Shown piece by piece: positions 25,579-37,206 of a DNA stretch of 64,000 bases. Under the pieces are notes generated by a model. That model ran no database searches and was not told the origin of the DNA. It saw only the letters and a list, made by a program, of their open reading frames with translations. The position numbers and the translations under genes were made by a program. The stretch is from Agriotes lineatus (taxonomy: Eukaryota; Arthropoda; Insecta; Coleoptera; Elateridae), in NCBI GenBank assembly GCA_940337035.1, contig OW679197.1, positions 35,469,219 to 35,533,218 of the forward strand. Direction: 5' to 3'. How positions within the stretch are numbered: position 1 is the stretch's first letter; each line of letters opens with the position of its first letter.

Positions 25579-26269
25579 TCTGAAAGAATGAGTTGTTGTC
25601 AATATGGACAAATCAGTCAATAAATCAGAAATTTAAAAAGAATTGAGTCCGTAAGACTGATAAATTTCGTTAGTTCCACTATCTACTAGAATCATAAAAT
25701 GCCCTATGAGAGCACGTTTATTAATTTTTTTATGCCTAAATGTGAAATAACAATTATAATAGTTGTATGACAGAGCACTAGCATATATCATACTACCCTT
25801 GCCGAAAAGTGTAATGTACTCACAACGTTACGTGATTGAGGAGCATTGGTAGTTGGCAATAATAAACCCCATAGATTAGGTTATGATATATTTGTATTAC
25901 GGAACAGTACATTTTCCCTGATCAAAAGCGAAACTGTCCTGTAACTATAATATATTGCACTGGCTACACATTGCTGTGCCTCACATTTGTACTGACCCTT
26001 CAAGTATCGACACCGATCAGCTTTTCAAATTACAAACTGCCCTATTTTGTATTCTAATTTCAATAATTACTATTATCAATAGCTCCTGAAAGCTCAACAG
26101 AAGTGGATTCATTTATCCAGTTACTTGTTTTCTGAAATACTTGTCAACCAAATGTCAAAACAGATTTGAAATTCATATGACAAATACAGATTGTTTACCT
26201 ATTACACAACAATATTAAAAACACAGTAAGTAATTCTTTGATAACTAATTCACTTTTATAGTCTTTTAT
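25579..26269. other. AT-rich non-coding DNA
   Basis: No supported feature was found here. Confidence 0.4.
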
Positions 26270-26620
26270 TTGCCTTTTTCTAGTAATTACCTTTCAATTG
26301 ATCTCCACAACGTTCAGGATGTAAACCAACCTGCTCCTCTCTGCCTACTGACCCAATCTCTGACGCACCCTCCCTCAATGAAAGGTCTCTCATATAGTCA
26401 AGACGTCTCCAACTGTCCCAAATCAGTAACTCTAACCTTACCACAAAATGTAGCCAACCGACCAAATCTGCAGATATTGACTTCCTTTACTGCCGCTGCC
26501 AAACTTCCTCTACTGCCGCAGCCAAACTTCCTGAAACGTGCTCTCTTAACTGATGGCACTTCTCTGGAACTCTCCTTTATTACTGAACAGCTTGATGTAA
26601 TCCAATTCAACTAATGTCTG
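26270..26620. other. Less AT-rich patch with a small direct repeat
   Basis: An open frame of 114 codons on the plus strand and others on the minus strand overlap here. A CTACTGCCGC.GCCAAACTTCCT unit is repeated twice near 26485-26530. The translated product (Ser/Leu/Pro/Thr-rich) has no domain. I regard the frame as chance or as part of an unidentified repeat. Confidence 0.3.
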
Positions 26621-27619
26621 ACGTTAAATGTATTTTTCCAATAAACTTGACTTCATATTCTTTTCCAGTTATTCACTTTTATAGATTAATTCTGCTTGCT
26701 ATTATTTTTAACCACATACTTGTAACCATCCTTAGTTTTATATCTGTTATTCTTCTTATATGTTTAAATCTTATTTCTTTCACCACGCAAATTTTAAAAT
26801 TACCCTTTTTATTATCCAAGCAGTTAAAAAAAATAGGGTTAATTTTCAATACTTTTAATTAATCGAAATCATTTTCGTGACATTTTTATACAAGTTGTTA
26901 TTATCAATAATTAGAAACAAATTTCTTAACTACCTCATTTTCCTTTTTATACACTCTAGTCTTATCTATTTGAGTTAAACCTACTAATATTTTATTTTAT
27001 TTTCAAACTGTAATTTATGCAATATTATTTTATTTTCAAATCCACCTGTTTTTCAATAGCTATTTTTCATTCACATTTTCACCTTATACCTGAATAAATC
27101 CAAATTATTTTATAACCAATTGTAATCTCTTTAATTTTAATAAATTTGATTCTAACTACATTAAGGTCGTATCTTAACAATATATATTGTTATGATAAAG
27201 ACGAGTGGGCTATTGCGTTGTATTTTTAAAAATTATTATTAATTGATTAATAACTTTATATCATGGATTGGGTTGTTACATTCTGCCAATTTACTATTTA
27301 AAATATCTAAAATTATTTCCTAATATACTGGCTTTTACATAAATAATTGTTATGATTTTCTTAAATAGCGATCGTTTTTGCGAAGCTCGCTTAACTAATG
27401 GGATTTTTGAAACTATGAGAAACAATATTCTCAAAGTCAACTTATAGTACCTAACCTCAAATTTATAATGCAGAAACAAATCGGAGTAGGATTATATTTA
27501 AGCAATTACATCTGCTATTACGTATCTATGCGTTGCCTAGGTAATAAAACGTAAGTAAACAACGCCACTAAAACAAAATACACCCAAGGGAGGCCACCGT
27601 AAAGATCACTGAATTCATT
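26621..27619. other. Very AT-rich DNA
   Basis: This is among the most AT-rich segments of the window, with long T-runs and no structure I can assign. Confidence 0.4.
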
Positions 27620-27885
27620 TTAGGATAACGTGCGTCTGACAGTAAGTTTCTGCTCCGCAAAACGGATTTTTAGGTCTTTATCGGGCCACCAGAAACTCCC
27701 TTGAAGACTGGGGCCCTTAATTATCAGATACCTTGTCTTGCAGGTATCCTCGCCAATGTGCTGCTCGTCGTCTGATCGCTGCGCCCGGCACCAATCGCAG
27801 TTGCCGTGCTCACAGCTAGGGCTCCGCTGCAATTCACGATGGTTGCTGCCTACCCTAGGCTTCAAGGGCTCCGCTTCTTATTGGA
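27620..27885 (-). other. Orphan open frame in a GC-rich patch
   Basis: An 81-codon minus-strand frame sits in a patch with markedly higher GC than its flanks. Its N-terminal half holds a CEHGNCDWC cluster of three cysteines within nine residues, then charged and aromatic stretches (GSFWWPDKDLKIRF). I do not recognise it. It could be a decayed exon, a transposon fragment or non-coding island DNA read open by chance. No splice sites decide it. Confidence 0.25.
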
Positions 27886-28021
27886 CCACGAACAAATCAC
27901 CATCATAAGCATCCCAAAATCAGATAATTTTAACTAGATTAACGAATCTTAATAGCAGCAAAGATGAGTGCTAATCTAGTAAAATTATAAAAAAAAGTAT
28001 TACCACGAATGTAATTCGGCC

Positions 28022-28283
28022 TGATTATTTTTTAAACAGTCCTGTTGTAGATAGGGTTTGATGGAGCTTCCAGATCAGTGTCCTGTTATATTTAACAACT
28101 GCTGCTCACCTACTCCACTTTTAGCTAGTTGTGTTACAGCAGAAGGGCGATTTGAATGGTTTGTGAAAAAACAGTCGCTGTATTCAGCTACTAGCAAATA
28201 GTCAGTGTAATTTTGATGCCATTGGTCGATTTGAATTGTTTTCTCATTACTATTGGCAGATAGGACTGTTTAAAAAATAATCA
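28022..28283. mobile_element. Small MITE with perfect 22-bp terminal inverted repeats
   Basis: The left end TGATTATTTTTTAAACAGTC... (28022-28043) is exactly complementary to 28262-28283. The 262-bp interior is non-coding. The superfamily is not clear. Confidence 0.8.
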
Positions 28284-28321
28284 ATAGTGTTATTCCAAGT
28301 GCATTAAAATAGCCGATTAAG

Positions 28322-28459
28322 TTTTGACGTTTTCTGTCAGAATGTTTTGCTAAGAAATATGTTAAGTAAATTTACCGGTCAACAAGAAGATTTTGGGGCG
28401 GACAATGTACGAGATATATTTCTTCAGAGCATAACGTTCTGACAAAAAATCGTCAAAAT
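28322..28459. mobile_element. Short fold-back element
   Basis: Left arm TTTTGACG.TTT.CTGTCAGAA (28322-28360) pairs with right arm TTCTGACA..AAATCGTCAAAA (28415-28459), with ATATTTCTT/AAGAAATAT at the inner ends. It lies 38 bp from the previous MITE and shares the TTTTGACG motif with the palindrome at 28588-28660. Confidence 0.75.
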
Positions 28460-28587
28460 ATATTCAGGCTAGTTTACATGCACGCGGGACGTTCGGCGTG
28501 ATTATTTTCTGAATAAATACTCGTAGATAAAATTGAGTTGGTGAAGCACCTTTAATAATCATGTTAAAAGTATGCACAAGCGATTAA

Positions 28588-28660
28588 ATTTTGACACATA
28601 TTTAACCGCGGTTAAATTTTGACGTTTGAATTTTTGTCATTATTAAACTGACAGAAACCA
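28588..28660. repeat. Palindromic segment centred on CCGCGG
   Basis: TTAACCGCGGTTAA (28610-28623) is flanked by AAATTTTGACA on one side and AAATTTTGACG on the other, so the halves are mixed direct and inverted repeats. It looks like another remnant of the TTTTGACG-ended family. Confidence 0.5.
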
Positions 28661-29399
28661 TAGTGATTACGCATTATTATGGATATAAAGGAAATAATCA
28701 TAATAATTTCTGAGTTCTATATACAATATTTTCTTAAATACATGTATTTTTCTGATACTTGCGTTTTAATCACCTTATACGATACGAAAAGAAGTTGCTA
28801 ACTATCCGATTACATTTTACAAATACATTTAAGAAAGAGTTGCATGCTTTTAGATACTGTTTGTAGCATTGCTGCGAATAGATTTATATTAAGTGAGATC
28901 GAGACCGGCGTGAATTAAGAGTTACAACAACTACCTTTTAGGTACACTAAAACGTAGCTATTATCCGCTCTCAAATAAATTTAAATTTCTCATTAATTAT
29001 TCTCAAAACTGAAAGGCAGTAAGCGTAGCAATTCCATTATTTTTGCGGCAATATATTTTTCAAGAAGCCACTCGGAGCTAAACAAGTAACTTACTCTCGT
29101 ATATCATTCTGACAACCCCCGGAGATTAGGAGGTATAATCGCAAACGCTTATGCAGAACTGCAGCCTGCAGTCCTCCCGAAAAGTTACTCGCAAAAGGTC
29201 GCAGCTGACGGTGGTTTGCAGCTCCCAGCGACAGCCCGACCCGAATCCGCCTAATCCCCAAAAAACTGGACAAACAACCGCCACTTCTCGGCAGGATAAT
29301 TCCAATCCCCGACAATACCGAGAGGCAGTTTTAATTAACTAGATACTGGATCAGTACGGAATACTTTGGGCTACGATTTATAGATCGCTGCCGAAGGTG
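28661..29399. other. Non-coding, becoming GC-richer from about 29090
   Basis: Two opposite overlapping frames at 29091-29342 have no domains. No repeat was recognised. Confidence 0.35.
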
Positions 29400-29504
29400 T
29401 CGTTATATATGAGGTGGGAGGAACCATCCGTCCAGCTCCTATCTGCTCTTTCGTCTATGCCCTGTACAGCTCTATCTCCAGAATGCGGGATGATTACGGT
29501 AAGT
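29400..29504 (+). promoter_or_regulatory. Candidate TATA box, short first exon and 5' splice site
   Basis: TTATATATGAG (TATA at 29404-29410) is followed about 30 bp later by TCCAGCTCC, then by a 50-bp pyrimidine-rich leader, an ATG at 29483, and CG|GTAAGT at 29498-29504, a strong 5' splice-site consensus. Together these could be a promoter, a 5' untranslated leader and a 16-nt first coding stretch. No downstream exon continuing the frame could be identified in the window, so this may equally be chance. Confidence 0.25.
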
Positions 29505-31429
29505 GGCTCTCGTTTCTGGCAGAAGTTACCAAACCCATTTATTTGATTCCGCGCGAAAACTAGACGAGCATTTTATTTTGCCAATTTTTTCCCGACTCGC
29601 GTTGATCTCCATTTGCTAATGCCATCAGAGGGAAGGCGGAAGCGAAGCTCTCAGCGGTCACGTTATGAGACTATAGGTCGAATGGAGTACTCTCAGACAG
29701 TAATTTAAAAAGAAATTATGTGGAAATCACAAAGGAGAAAGTTGGTCTGCTTAATTGTTTAAATTTGTCTTACGTAATTTGAATATGTTCCCATGTGCAG
29801 CTAGGCTGTTGGTAACGTGCATATTTTTAATAATACTGCTGAACTAAATACATTATTAAGTAATAAATAATATGCAACGTTTATGTAAAACACGCACACC
29901 CATTTACTCAGTTATTAAGTCACATGCCAGCTCCTCAAATGAAGCAATTATTGTCAAACGCTGTGATATGGTTCCGTTTATGGCATATATTTTTACATAT
30001 TTTAGCTAAAGACGTTTTCTTTACGTGAACTAGTTGCAAACGTGTACGTACATTATAAAATGAAACGACAGTAAACTGAATTGTTATTTATAATTAAACA
30101 GTAGAAAACGTACGGTGCCATTATACAATTTTCTGCACAAGAGAAACAAAATCAGTGTCTTATATTAGTTCACTTACTTCCAATAATTCGTCTGTCAATT
30201 TACTGATCCAAAAGCTATCGAATATATAAAATATATTTTTTCCTAAACAGTTTAAAGGGCACGTTTCTTCTAAGATTGTTTAGAAGTGACTGAACTTAGT
30301 CCGAATCTTAAAACAGTAATCACTAAATTTTCGAAAATTTAACTAAGTTTGCTCACATTTTCTAGAAAACGCGATTCGCCCTAGAAGGATCATTCTGAGG
30401 GAGTATATGAAATATATGTCTAATAAGCCTCATCAAATTTGTCTTTCACTTACACTAATTATAGCTATTTGATTATATCATGCATTGACAGTATTTACCA
30501 TATTTTTTTAAAGAGCCCTGAGCCGCTCGTTGGGCACAATATTTCAAGTTGAAATATGCGCTACTGCTGATCGATATCAGCAAATATCACAAACTGACAA
30601 CATTCTTGAGAGATAAACCTACGATATATAAATACTATCGATCAAAAATCAATCTGTGCTGATCAGAAGTACTTGATGGTGAAGATAATTCGTTTAAGTA
30701 TCTACTTAACTACGCTTCTATTTATTTTTATAGTAGTCACGTTTGGTTGTAAGTTACTGTTATTTTCAATGTAACACATTGGAGATAGAAAAGACTTTTT
30801 GATAGCGAGAATTTCTGATTCTATTGTAATACTATCCATGGAAATCTATATCAACACGTAAGAGAACAAGTTACGAAGGTTTCCTAAGGAACATCATCTG
30901 TAGAAACGAAATATCGAAAAACAAGAATTTATGGAACAAGTGTAAGGTCGGTAATGACATACCCAAAGAAAATATTATCAGGCACTTCCAAAACCATACA
31001 AATGATGAACATTTATGAAATGACTAAAAGAAGAGAAGACTAAAAACTATACACGCTACTGAAGAAGGCCAGTATATATATGAGAACATATACGACATAA
31101 ATAAAATGAAATGGAGGAAGACAGAAATACTGAAATAAACACTTCTACCAGATTATGAATAATAGCCTGGCATACAAAAATAAAACAAATAAACCAGCCG
31201 GGAAAAAATCACAAGGTATACCACACAGGAGATGGAGATGGTCTTGGACCTGAATATTCAAAAAGGTATAAAAGGCGAAAATAAGCTTTCACCTACTCAT
31301 ATGATCTTGTTACGGTGTAAATGTTCTCTTAGCGTTTGGCACTGTGTGAACGCACCTTTAGTGCCTACATGTGGTTCGGATTCGTGTGATGACCTTTTTG
31401 GTGATGGCCATAGGGCAATTTGAGCATCT
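29505..31429. other. AT-rich non-coding DNA
   Basis: Positions 30920-31220 are purine-rich and vaguely like LINE C-terminal coding (a GKK...RRW.WSW string near 31200-31240), but too weak to call. Nothing else is supported. Confidence 0.35.
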
Positions 31430-32000
31430 TATCTTCTATTTTGCAGCGAAGCTATCAGCTTGTGCAGTTTCGAGTTCTATAATCCGATGGAGGAATTAGT
31501 CTGCATATGATTCTTTTGGTGCCCCTCGCCGTTGGCGGATTTTAGGTTTACAAGCACAAATTTTTTGGACATATACGTCCGCGCCTTTGGATGGAATAAT
31601 TGGAAGAAGGCTCTTGTGAATTTCTGAACACATGGCCCATATTCTTGCGGTAAATTATTTTTGAAATGTTCCTTTGTCCGTGCTCCCGTGAGCGCATGTG
31701 GCTTATTTAAGCGAAATTCTGGTGCACCTACTAGCTGTTCCTGTATTTACAGCGGTTCTCGCAAATTAGTCGACTGCATCTCTTCGCCGCCATTTCGTGA
31801 CGCTACGATTTCGTAGCTCTTATCAAGTTTTGGGCAGCTAGAATTAGTTTCCGTTGATTCCTGCCGATTTTTCCTTGCCGCTGGGAGTTTCACGTGGCTC
31901 CTGATTTGCAGTAATCACGGCTTGGCCCACGTTCCTGCAGTTGTCCTTGGCCACAGCTGAGCTAAGTATCTCTTGATTAAGGCCATTGAGTTACCAAACT
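31430..32000. other. GC-richer unique island, possible conserved non-coding DNA
   Basis: About 570 bp of balanced composition with no long open frame, no TIR pair and no repeat similarity to the rest of the window. It is listed because it differs from its surroundings; function is inferred only. Confidence 0.25.
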
Positions 32001-33185
32001 TTTATTAACGCCGCTGTAATAACTCTGTGATGCAATTTGATTGTGTACGTTAGAACGTTTTGACACTGCTGGTTAGTTCAGTCTAAACATCCCGGTGTAT
32101 TATTTGCTTAAATGATATTCGGTTAACGCGTTCAAATGTTTTATAGTTCGTCACATCAATGCAAGTTTAATTGTACTGCATACTCCTCTTTGTTCTTTAT
32201 ATAAACTAAGTCTGTCATAATTTATGCTGGTACAACCTTGTAGCATAAGTGATTGAGGGGCACCCTACGTAATATTACTGCAAGTACTAACACCAACTAA
32301 ATGTTTTACATTGTCTTTTTTGATATATATTATTTCGTTGCTGCAACCTGCCCTATTTGCTTTTTCTTGCAGGAGTATTATGCATAAGACTACTCTAATT
32401 GAGTTTATAGATTTTCTAGATGCTCTCGGGGCACGTCGTGATTAAAAATTTGTTGGCGCCAGTATCAATGATAATTATATTTAGTCTTGCTTCCGAACCT
32501 AGCCGTCTCCACTCATTCAGCGGCCGGCGATTGTGCTCTCATTGTCTCGCGATTGTGATAATGAGTCCATTTTGGAACTTTAGTCAAAATGTTGCTAACA
32601 ACACATGCCGTAACTAATGGTGACTCAGAAGACGTGAATTACCTTGCCATTTACAACATATATGCACATTCACATCCACCCTATGTCAAGAATCAATAAA
32701 AAAGAATAATATACTACATAAGCAGTTGGACTGAACACCTTTGGTAAAATTCCGAAAATGGTAACTGAATATTTACGTCTCTCGAAGGTTGACCATCAAC
32801 TCAACAAAATAGAAGTAGAACAAAGTATGCTTAGAAACCATTAACAATTAGGTTAGTTACTTTTGTCATTAGATATTGCCTGTCAGGTGTTTTGAGGCGA
32901 AATTTATTGATATTGTTGTTGCTAGCACCATAAATATACCCGGTTTTCCATCTTTTCACAAACATATTCTTGGGCTTTACCCAAATTTAGCATCTATAAA
33001 CTAATAAAAGTATATTTTTCATGGGTAAAAATGTGAATAAAGAACGTTTATTTTGTTACGGGTCAAACTTTACGCCTAGTCGCGTAGTTATTTTCAAATT
33101 GGCATAATTTGTTCGTGATTCTTATAAATTTAAGTCTGGATTTATTTCATTCTCTTTATAGTACCTACAGCAAAATTGTCGTTTT
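32001..33185. other. Non-coding DNA
   Basis: The 65-codon frame at 32420-32617 has no domain. No repeat was recognised. Confidence 0.35.
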
Positions 33186-34012
33186 ACCTTAAAAAATTGG
33201 CCGCGGCGATTCCTCTTGCTCAGTGGTGTAGGGTCTTTGGACAAGTGTAGAACCAAAAATCCGTGCCCCCTCCCCCTTGCCAAACAGCCGCCATCTCGAA
33301 AACAATTTGATATCGTTTTTTCTCGAAATCCATTGGTCGCACAGAAAAGGTTATTGAACAAAAATGTTGGAAAGAAAGTTCTACACATTTTTGGTCCGTG
33401 CCGCGATACCGAGAAGTTGGTATTTAAAACGGTAGAGGGCGACAAAGTTACCACAAATGGTTTTTCTCCTTGCGTAAAACACGATAAACCTTTTTCCCAG
33501 CTATCTTCCCTGAATACCTGTTGTTCTAAATGTGTTACAACTTGCATTTCATTGCATTCTACGCATCAGAGAACTGGCTTCTTTGGTGCGCCGGAATATA
33601 CATTTCCCACCCAGCGCGGACTTGAAGGGCTGTAACTCGGAGACTATTTAAAGCAATTAGATTATATACAGATTCGTGTACACTTTCTCAAGCACTACAA
33701 CTTTCCCATTCGTAATTTTCCGAAAGAACCGTCCCCACACAGCTATTGTTGCCATCTACTGTTCGAAATACCAACTTTTCGGTATCGCGGCACGAACCAA
33801 TAATGTGTAGATTTGCTTTCCAACATTTTTTGTTCAACAACTTTTTCTGCGCGACCAATGGATCGCGAGAGAAAACGATTTCAAAATGATTTCAAGATGG
33901 AAACTGTTTGGCAGGAGGTGGGGGGGGGGGGCACGGCTTTTTGGTTCTACACTTGCTTAATGACCCTACACCACTGGGCAAGAGGAATCGGGGCGATCAA
34001 TTTTTTTAAGGT
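33186..34012. mobile_element. Large fold-back element with about 265-bp arms
   Basis: The left arm (33186-33450) reads ACCTTAAAAAATTG, CTTGCTCAGTGGTGTAGGGTC, GTGTAGAACCAAAAA, CCATTGGTCGC, TTCTACACATT and CGCGATACCGA. The same blocks appear in reverse order and complement in 33746-34012, ending in TTTTTTTAAGGT. A spacer of about 295 bp separates the arms. Substitutions and a G-run (33918-33931) distinguish the arms. Open frames here (33122-33635) are a by-product of the arm sequence. It is non-coding and probably a MITE of unknown superfamily. It lies about 450 bp from the LINE. Confidence 0.85.
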
Positions 34013-34461
34013 GCGATGTTATTGGAAATTCATTTCCACGTCATTATGGCGGATCAGTTTAGCTGTTTATCTGAAAGCCGAAATTTCTCTCATCAGTTTT
34101 AGCTCTACCTATCTACCCTAATTACGTTATAACTTGGTTACTTTGGTAACATAACTTCAGCCTCTTCGATCCAAGTTCCATTGCTGTTAGTTGTAAACAA
34201 CATCAAACTGTCTTCATAGTACGGAGGCCTCGCTGGATATTGCCGACTTACGTAATGTTACCGAACTTTATTCCCAAACAGTATTGCTCTCAACCTCCAT
34301 CAAGTTTTTATTTGTGTAGTCGTCATTTACAGTTATTTTTTACTTTTCTCCATTTTATTATGCGCTGTTGTTATTTACAATAACTATTGGTTGCCTGCGT
34401 TTTCTGTTTTGGTAGCCGGTTATTACTGGTTTACAGTAGTATACATTGAAAAGACGTCTAA
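34013..34461. other. Spacer between the fold-back element and the LINE
   Basis: I see no coding sequence. In the frame of the LINE ORF there are stops at 34447 and 34459, so the preserved LINE reading frame starts after 34461. Confidence 0.4.
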
Positions 34462-34485
34462 AATAACCTAACAAAACGTACACTT

Positions 34486-37206
34486 GTGATGTTAGACTCA
34501 AACGAGGTGAGTTTTTACAATTGGGGAATTTATAGGTCAGTTCAAGCGGAAGAAGTTGTTGAAGTTGAATTTGTAAATGATTATAAAATCTTTCGCAAAG
34601 ATCGTGTTGATCGTGGGGGCGAAGTTGCTATTTTTGTTAAAAATTCTATTACCACTAAAATTATTCAAAGTAATGACAATATAGAGCAGCTATGGCTGGC
34701 AGTAAATCTTAACAATGAAACATATGTCTTCGGAGTGGTCTACAGGCCGCCGCTGACTAATTACAAAGTTTTTATAGACGAACTCCAGGAATCCATTTCT
34801 TTGTGCTCTGAGATTTCAACTAAAATTTTCTGTCTGGGTGATTGCAACATAGATATGTCAAATTTTTCGAGTTCAGCCACGCAGTACTTTCATTACATGT
34901 TAGATTCATTAAGTTTTGATCAACTTATTAAAGATCCCACTCGAATATCGAAAAACAACAGTACAGTAATAGATCTCATAATTACATCCGATAGTAACTG
35001 CATTATTGAATCTGGTACGTGTGAACATGGGTTATCTGATCATGAAGCAGTTTTTTGTAAAATATCAATTAATAAATTAAAAAAAAATTATCCTACATTA
35101 CGTACTTTTCGAAATTTTAAGTATTTTAATTTTGATAATTTCTATAGAGATTTGCAAATGTTACCGTTGCATCAACTCTACTATATGAGAGATATTGATG
35201 CTAAAATAAACCTTCTAAATAATTCTATTATTAATCTATTTGATCAACATGCCCCGTGGATAACTATTAAAATGAAAAAGAAACCTGCGCCTTGGTTAAC
35301 GGATAATATTAAGCTATTAATGAAATTAAGAAACAAGGCAAAATCTAAATTCAGCAAGACTAAAAATCCTATGCATTGGGAATATTACAAATCCTTGCGA
35401 AACTTTACTAATCTAGCCATTCAGAATGAAAAGAAGGCGTACTTCGACTTTAAACTTCGAAATGGGGGTGTAAATTGCATTTGGAAAGAACTAAAATCGA
35501 TAAATATAAATGTTAATAAGCAAAATTCTATACCAGAGACTCTTAAAAATCCACAGCAAATAAATGACTTTTTTATAGATTCCATACCCAATATACATGC
35601 GGATCAACAGCTTATTAAATATTATCGTGATAACGTACTTACAACAGAAAATCTTTCTTTTACTACTGTTAATGTTGACCAAGTTGATAAACTAGTTCGA
35701 AGTATAAATAGCAATGCAGCGGGTGTTGATGGAATAACAATTTACATGATTAAACTTTGTTGTCCATATATACTGCCATTTATAACACATATATTAAATT
35801 ATTGTTTAACGGAATGCGTTTTTCCAAGTTGTTGGACGAACGCAGTTGTAATTCCACTGCCCAAAATAAGCAATCCCCAAACGTATAAGGATCTGAGGCC
35901 AATTAGTATATTACCAGCTCTTTCCAAACTATTAGAAAAAATTCTTAATATGCAATTATGTCAGCATTTAAAAGCTCATAATATTTTATCAGATTCACAG
36001 TCAGGCTTCAGACCATTTCATAGTTGTGCTACTGCTCTTTTGAATATAACAGACGATATTCTAACTGCATCCAATGATGGAAAATTAACAGTATTGACTC
36101 TTTTAGATTTTAGTAAGGCTTTTGATACCATAAATCATGAATTGCTATTAGCTGTATTATACTACATTGGTCTTAGTCCTAACGCTCTTCTATTAATGAG
36201 AAATTATCTCTCCAACAGGGGCCAACAAGTTAAAGTCGATGGACGCTTATCTAAGTTGAAATGTATCAAAAGAGGGGTTCCACAGGGATCAATTCTTGGT
36301 CCATTGTTGTACTCTATATATACGATTAAGCTTCATGATTATGTTAAAATCTGCAACATTCATATGTATGCAGACGATACACAGGTTTACTACTCCTTTC
36401 CACCAGGAAATTTTAATGATGCAGTTGCTATTATTAATAATGATCTGAATTCTCTCGCAGACGCAACCCGGAAACATGCTTTAATTTTAAATCCTGAAAA
36501 ATGTTGTGTATTGATATTTGGAAATAAACATGAATGTGAGGTTAAGAAAAATCAACTTAATATTCACATTGACAATAAAATTATACCAGTTGTCGATGAA
36601 GCAAAAAACCTAGGTCTCATATTAGATAATAGCTTTAGGTATAGAAAACAAATTTCTAAATATATTCAAAACGCATACTGTAATCTTAGAATGCTGTACC
36701 CTCACAGATCATATCTCAATAAAGCAGTAAAATCGATTCTTTGTGAAACTCTTGTTTTATCACATTTCACGTTCTGTTCTGAAGTGTATGATCCCTGTTT
36801 GGATCTAGATTCAAGTAAACGAATCCAGAGAGTCCAAAATGCCTGCTTGAGATATGTTCATGGGATTAGAAAATACGAGCACATCTCATATAAATTATCT
36901 GACACTGGGTGGCTGAACATGAAAAACCGAAGACTTCTTCAGAGTTCCTCGTTATTTATGAAAATTGTTGTAGAAAAGCAACCAGCTTACCTTTACAATA
37001 AAATTACCTACAGAACAGATGTACATAATTTAAATCTGAGGCATAAATGGACTCTGACAGTTCCTCAACACAGGTTGGCTCTTTTCCAAAGGTCATTTTC
37101 CTACACTGTCGCGAAAACGATAAATAACTTGCCAAAACGCTTTAAAAATTTATCTTTGCGAAGATTCAAACCGGCTCTTTTTAAATACTTATTTCATAAT
37201 CAGTAA
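34486..37206 (+). CDS. LINE polyprotein: apurinic-like endonuclease plus reverse transcriptase (CR1/Jockey-like, 5'-truncated)
   Basis: This is an uninterrupted 906-codon frame. The first codon of the open frame is GTG; the first ATG is at 34489, but the true N-terminus is missing. Residues about 30-190 are the endonuclease domain with YRPP (86-89), GDCNID (118-123) and SDH (184-186); the upstream catalytic Asn and Glu motifs are absent. Residues about 400-660 are the reverse transcriptase: AGVDGI (412-417), LRPIS (470-474), SGFRP (506-510), DFSKAFD (541-547), GVPQGSILGP (597-606), YADD (628-631). The C-terminal part (about 790-906) has WLNMKNRR and YRTDVHNL. In this family the protein nicks DNA and primes reverse transcription at the nick. 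The intact frame amid decayed neighbours points to a recent insertion. The clade is CR1/Daphne/Jockey-like; I cannot settle which. Confidence 0.93.
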   Translation: MMLDSNEVSFYNWGIYRSVQAEEVVEVEFVNDYKIFRKDRVDRGGEVAIFVKNSITTKIIQSNDNIEQLWLAVNLNNETYVFGVVYRPPLTNYKVFIDELQESISLCSEISTKIFCLGDCNIDMSNFSSSATQYFHYMLDSLSFDQLIKDPTRISKNNSTVIDLIITSDSNCIIESGTCEHGLSDHEAVFCKISINKLKKNYPTLRTFRNFKYFNFDNFYRDLQMLPLHQLYYMRDIDAKINLLNNSIINLFDQHAPWITIKMKKKPAPWLTDNIKLLMKLRNKAKSKFSKTKNPMHWEYYKSLRNFTNLAIQNEKKAYFDFKLRNGGVNCIWKELKSININVNKQNSIPETLKNPQQINDFFIDSIPNIHADQQLIKYYRDNVLTTENLSFTTVNVDQVDKLVRSINSNAAGVDGITIYMIKLCCPYILPFITHILNYCLTECVFPSCWTNAVVIPLPKISNPQTYKDLRPISILPALSKLLEKILNMQLCQHLKAHNILSDSQSGFRPFHSCATALLNITDDILTASNDGKLTVLTLLDFSKAFDTINHELLLAVLYYIGLSPNALLLMRNYLSNRGQQVKVDGRLSKLKCIKRGVPQGSILGPLLYSIYTIKLHDYVKICNIHMYADDTQVYYSFPPGNFNDAVAIINNDLNSLADATRKHALILNPEKCCVLIFGNKHECEVKKNQLNIHIDNKIIPVVDEAKNLGLILDNSFRYRKQISKYIQNAYCNLRMLYPHRSYLNKAVKSILCETLVLSHFTFCSEVYDPCLDLDSSKRIQRVQNACLRYVHGIRKYEHISYKLSDTGWLNMKNRRLLQSSSLFMKIVVEKQPAYLYNKITYRTDVHNLNLRHKWTLTVPQHRLALFQRSFSYTVAKTINNLPKRFKNLSLRRFKPALFKYLFHNQ

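Noticed and set aside
31020..31260. Possible LINE C-terminal coding
   Set aside because: Only an isolated Arg/Trp string resembles the family; stops and lack of other blocks make it unsupported.
33122..33635. Two 140-codon frames on opposite strands
   Set aside because: They coincide with the left arm of the fold-back element, and the arm sequence explains both. No protein features.
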